Of a stretch of 64,000 nt of DNA, positions 63,287 through 64,000 are shown one piece after another; positions within the stretch are counted from its first letter, which is position 1, and every line of letters begins with the position of its first letter. The position numbers were made by a program, and so were the translations under genes. The notes below the pieces were generated by a model. The model saw nothing but the letters and a program-made list of their open reading frames with translations. It searched no databases and was not told where the DNA came from. Source of the stretch: Pontederia crassipes (Eukaryota > Streptophyta > Magnoliopsida > Commelinales > Pontederiaceae); assembly GCA_030549335.1 (NCBI GenBank), contig CM060198.1, positions 38,387,853-38,451,852 on the forward strand, read 5' to 3'.

Positions 63287-64000
63287 TTGGGGATTAGAGT
63301 CTTAGAGTTAGGTTCAAAGCAATAAGTTATAGATACTTATTACAACCTTTGGGTGTCCTAAGAGGTGATAGATCTTCATAACTTTAACTCTATTTTAAAC
63401 CGAAGTTGAACCGTTACAATCAAAGATAACGCTCTTGGGGATTAGAGTCTTAGAGTTAGGTTCAAAGCTACAAGTTATAGATACTTATTACAACCTTTGG
63501 GTGTCCTATGAGGTGATAGATCTTTAGAACTTTAACTCTATTTCAATCTGAAGTTGAACCGTTACAATCAAAGATAACGCTCCTCGGGATTAGAGTCTTA
63601 GAGTTAGGTTCAAAGCTATAAGTTATAGATACTTATTACAACCTTTGGGTGTCCCAAGAGGTGATAGAGCTTCAGAATTTTAACTCTATTTCAAACCGAA
63701 GTTGAACCGTTACAATCAAAGATAACGCTCTTGGGGATTAGAGTCCTAGAGTTAGGTTCAAAGCAATAAGTTATAGATACTTATTACAACCTTTGGGTGT
63801 CCTAAGAGGTGATAGATCCTTAGAACTTTAACTCTATTTCAAACCGAAGTTGAACCGTTACAATCAAAGATAACGCTCTTAGGGATTAGAGTCTTAGAGT
63901 TAGGTTCAAAGCTATACGTTATAGATACTTATTACAACCTTTGGGTGTTCTAAGAGGTGATAGAGCTTCAGAACTTTAACTCTATTTCAAACCGAAGTTG

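Larger units (their letters stand above)
1..64000. repeat. Satellite DNA array, 148-bp monomer, about 435 head-to-tail copies
   Basis: The motif TTGGGGATTAGAG recurs every 148 bp from base 1 (1, 149, 297 and so on) to the last, partial monomer at 63,879-64,000. All copies have the same orientation, and no non-satellite base run was seen anywhere. Typical copies differ from the consensus at a few positions; length variants of 61, 129, 132, 140, 144, 147 and 149 bp occur. The consensus has 52 G/C of 148 (about 35%) and three CpG sites (in CCGAAG, ACCGTT and AACGCT). The array is non-coding: forward stops lie at monomer positions 9-11, 17-19 and 37-39, one per frame, and reverse-strand stops close the other three frames. 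Long AT-rich arrays with a unit near nucleosome size are typical of centromeric or pericentromeric heterochromatin in plants and animals; the centromeric role is inference. I do not recognise the family, so host identity is open. Confidence 0.98.
56101..64000. repeat. Divergent right-hand part of the array
   Basis: About 54 monomers with weaker HOR order and many private substitutions, for example AGATGATAG (about 56,902), CCTTTACAATC (about 57,537), GTGTTCTAAG (58,074 and 63,948) and TTCGGGTGTCC (about 59,540). 144-bp monomers at 55,677, 57,153 and 58,628 give spacings of 1,476 and 1,475, suggesting a former 10-mer. Only satellite sequence is present, through to the window end. Confidence 0.8.

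Noticed and set aside
1-64000. CRISPR-like regularly spaced repeats
   Set aside because: There are no unique spacers: the whole 148-bp period is repeated, and differences are sparse substitutions.
1-64000. Protein-coding repeat or long open reading frame
   Set aside because: Every frame on both strands has a stop in each monomer, and 148 is not divisible by 3.
1-64000. Inverted segments within the array
   Set aside because: The complement of the constant segment (CCTCTTAGGACACCC) was not seen on the + strand; all monomers have one orientation.

Overview
The whole 64-kb window is one uninterrupted tandem satellite DNA array. The repeat unit is 148 bp, about 35% G+C (52 of 148 in my consensus), and all roughly 435 copies run head to tail in one orientation. 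Both window edges lie inside the array, so the true array is longer than 64 kb. I see no gene, RNA gene, transposon, unique spacer or inversion. All six reading frames are closed inside every monomer, and because 148 is not a multiple of 3 no frame can stay open across repeats. This architecture (a nucleosome-sized AT-rich monomer with multi-level higher-order repeats) indicates a eukaryotic chromosome, most likely centromeric or pericentromeric heterochromatin. I do not recognise the monomer and cannot name a species or even choose safely between plant and animal.

Monomers differ from one another by a limited set of substitutions and small indels. Because these markers recur in the same order, the array can be read as higher-order repeats (HORs). 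Layout: 1-2.3 kb, loosely ordered monomers with a 4-mer (591 bp) HOR; 2.3-4.5 kb, a piece shared with 7.2-8.55 kb; 4,526-37,400, three successive superblocks that start with the same marker monomer (I: 4,526-22,390; II: 22,391-33,206; III: 33,207 to about 37,400), carrying 11-mer (1,627 bp), 22/23-mer (3,145/3,293 bp), 18-mer (2,661 bp) and 9-mer (1,311 bp) repeats; 37.4-39.24 kb, transitional monomers; 39,241-49,876, four nearly identical copies of an 18-mer HOR (2,659 bp), then a degraded fifth; 46,888-56,045, a 31-mer (4,579 bp) tandem duplication built on that 18-mer; 56.1-64 kb, more divergent monomers with mosaic patches.

The most informative results are arithmetical. HOR lengths equal whole numbers of 148-bp monomers minus identifiable deletions. 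For example 2,659 = 18x148-4-1, 3,145 = 21x148+61-19-4-1, and 1,627 = 11x148-1. The 7,049-bp length difference between superblocks I and II is fully explained by four monomer-register events. This is the expected footprint of out-of-register unequal exchange. The four 18-mer copies also show all four combinations of two variants only 16 bp apart, which suggests conversion or exchange between HOR copies.

The middle-right of the window (39-56 kb) is the most homogenised and so probably the youngest part. Both outer ends are more divergent. Positions of block edges come from reading landmark variants by eye and are good to a few bases where stated exactly, otherwise to within about one monomer.
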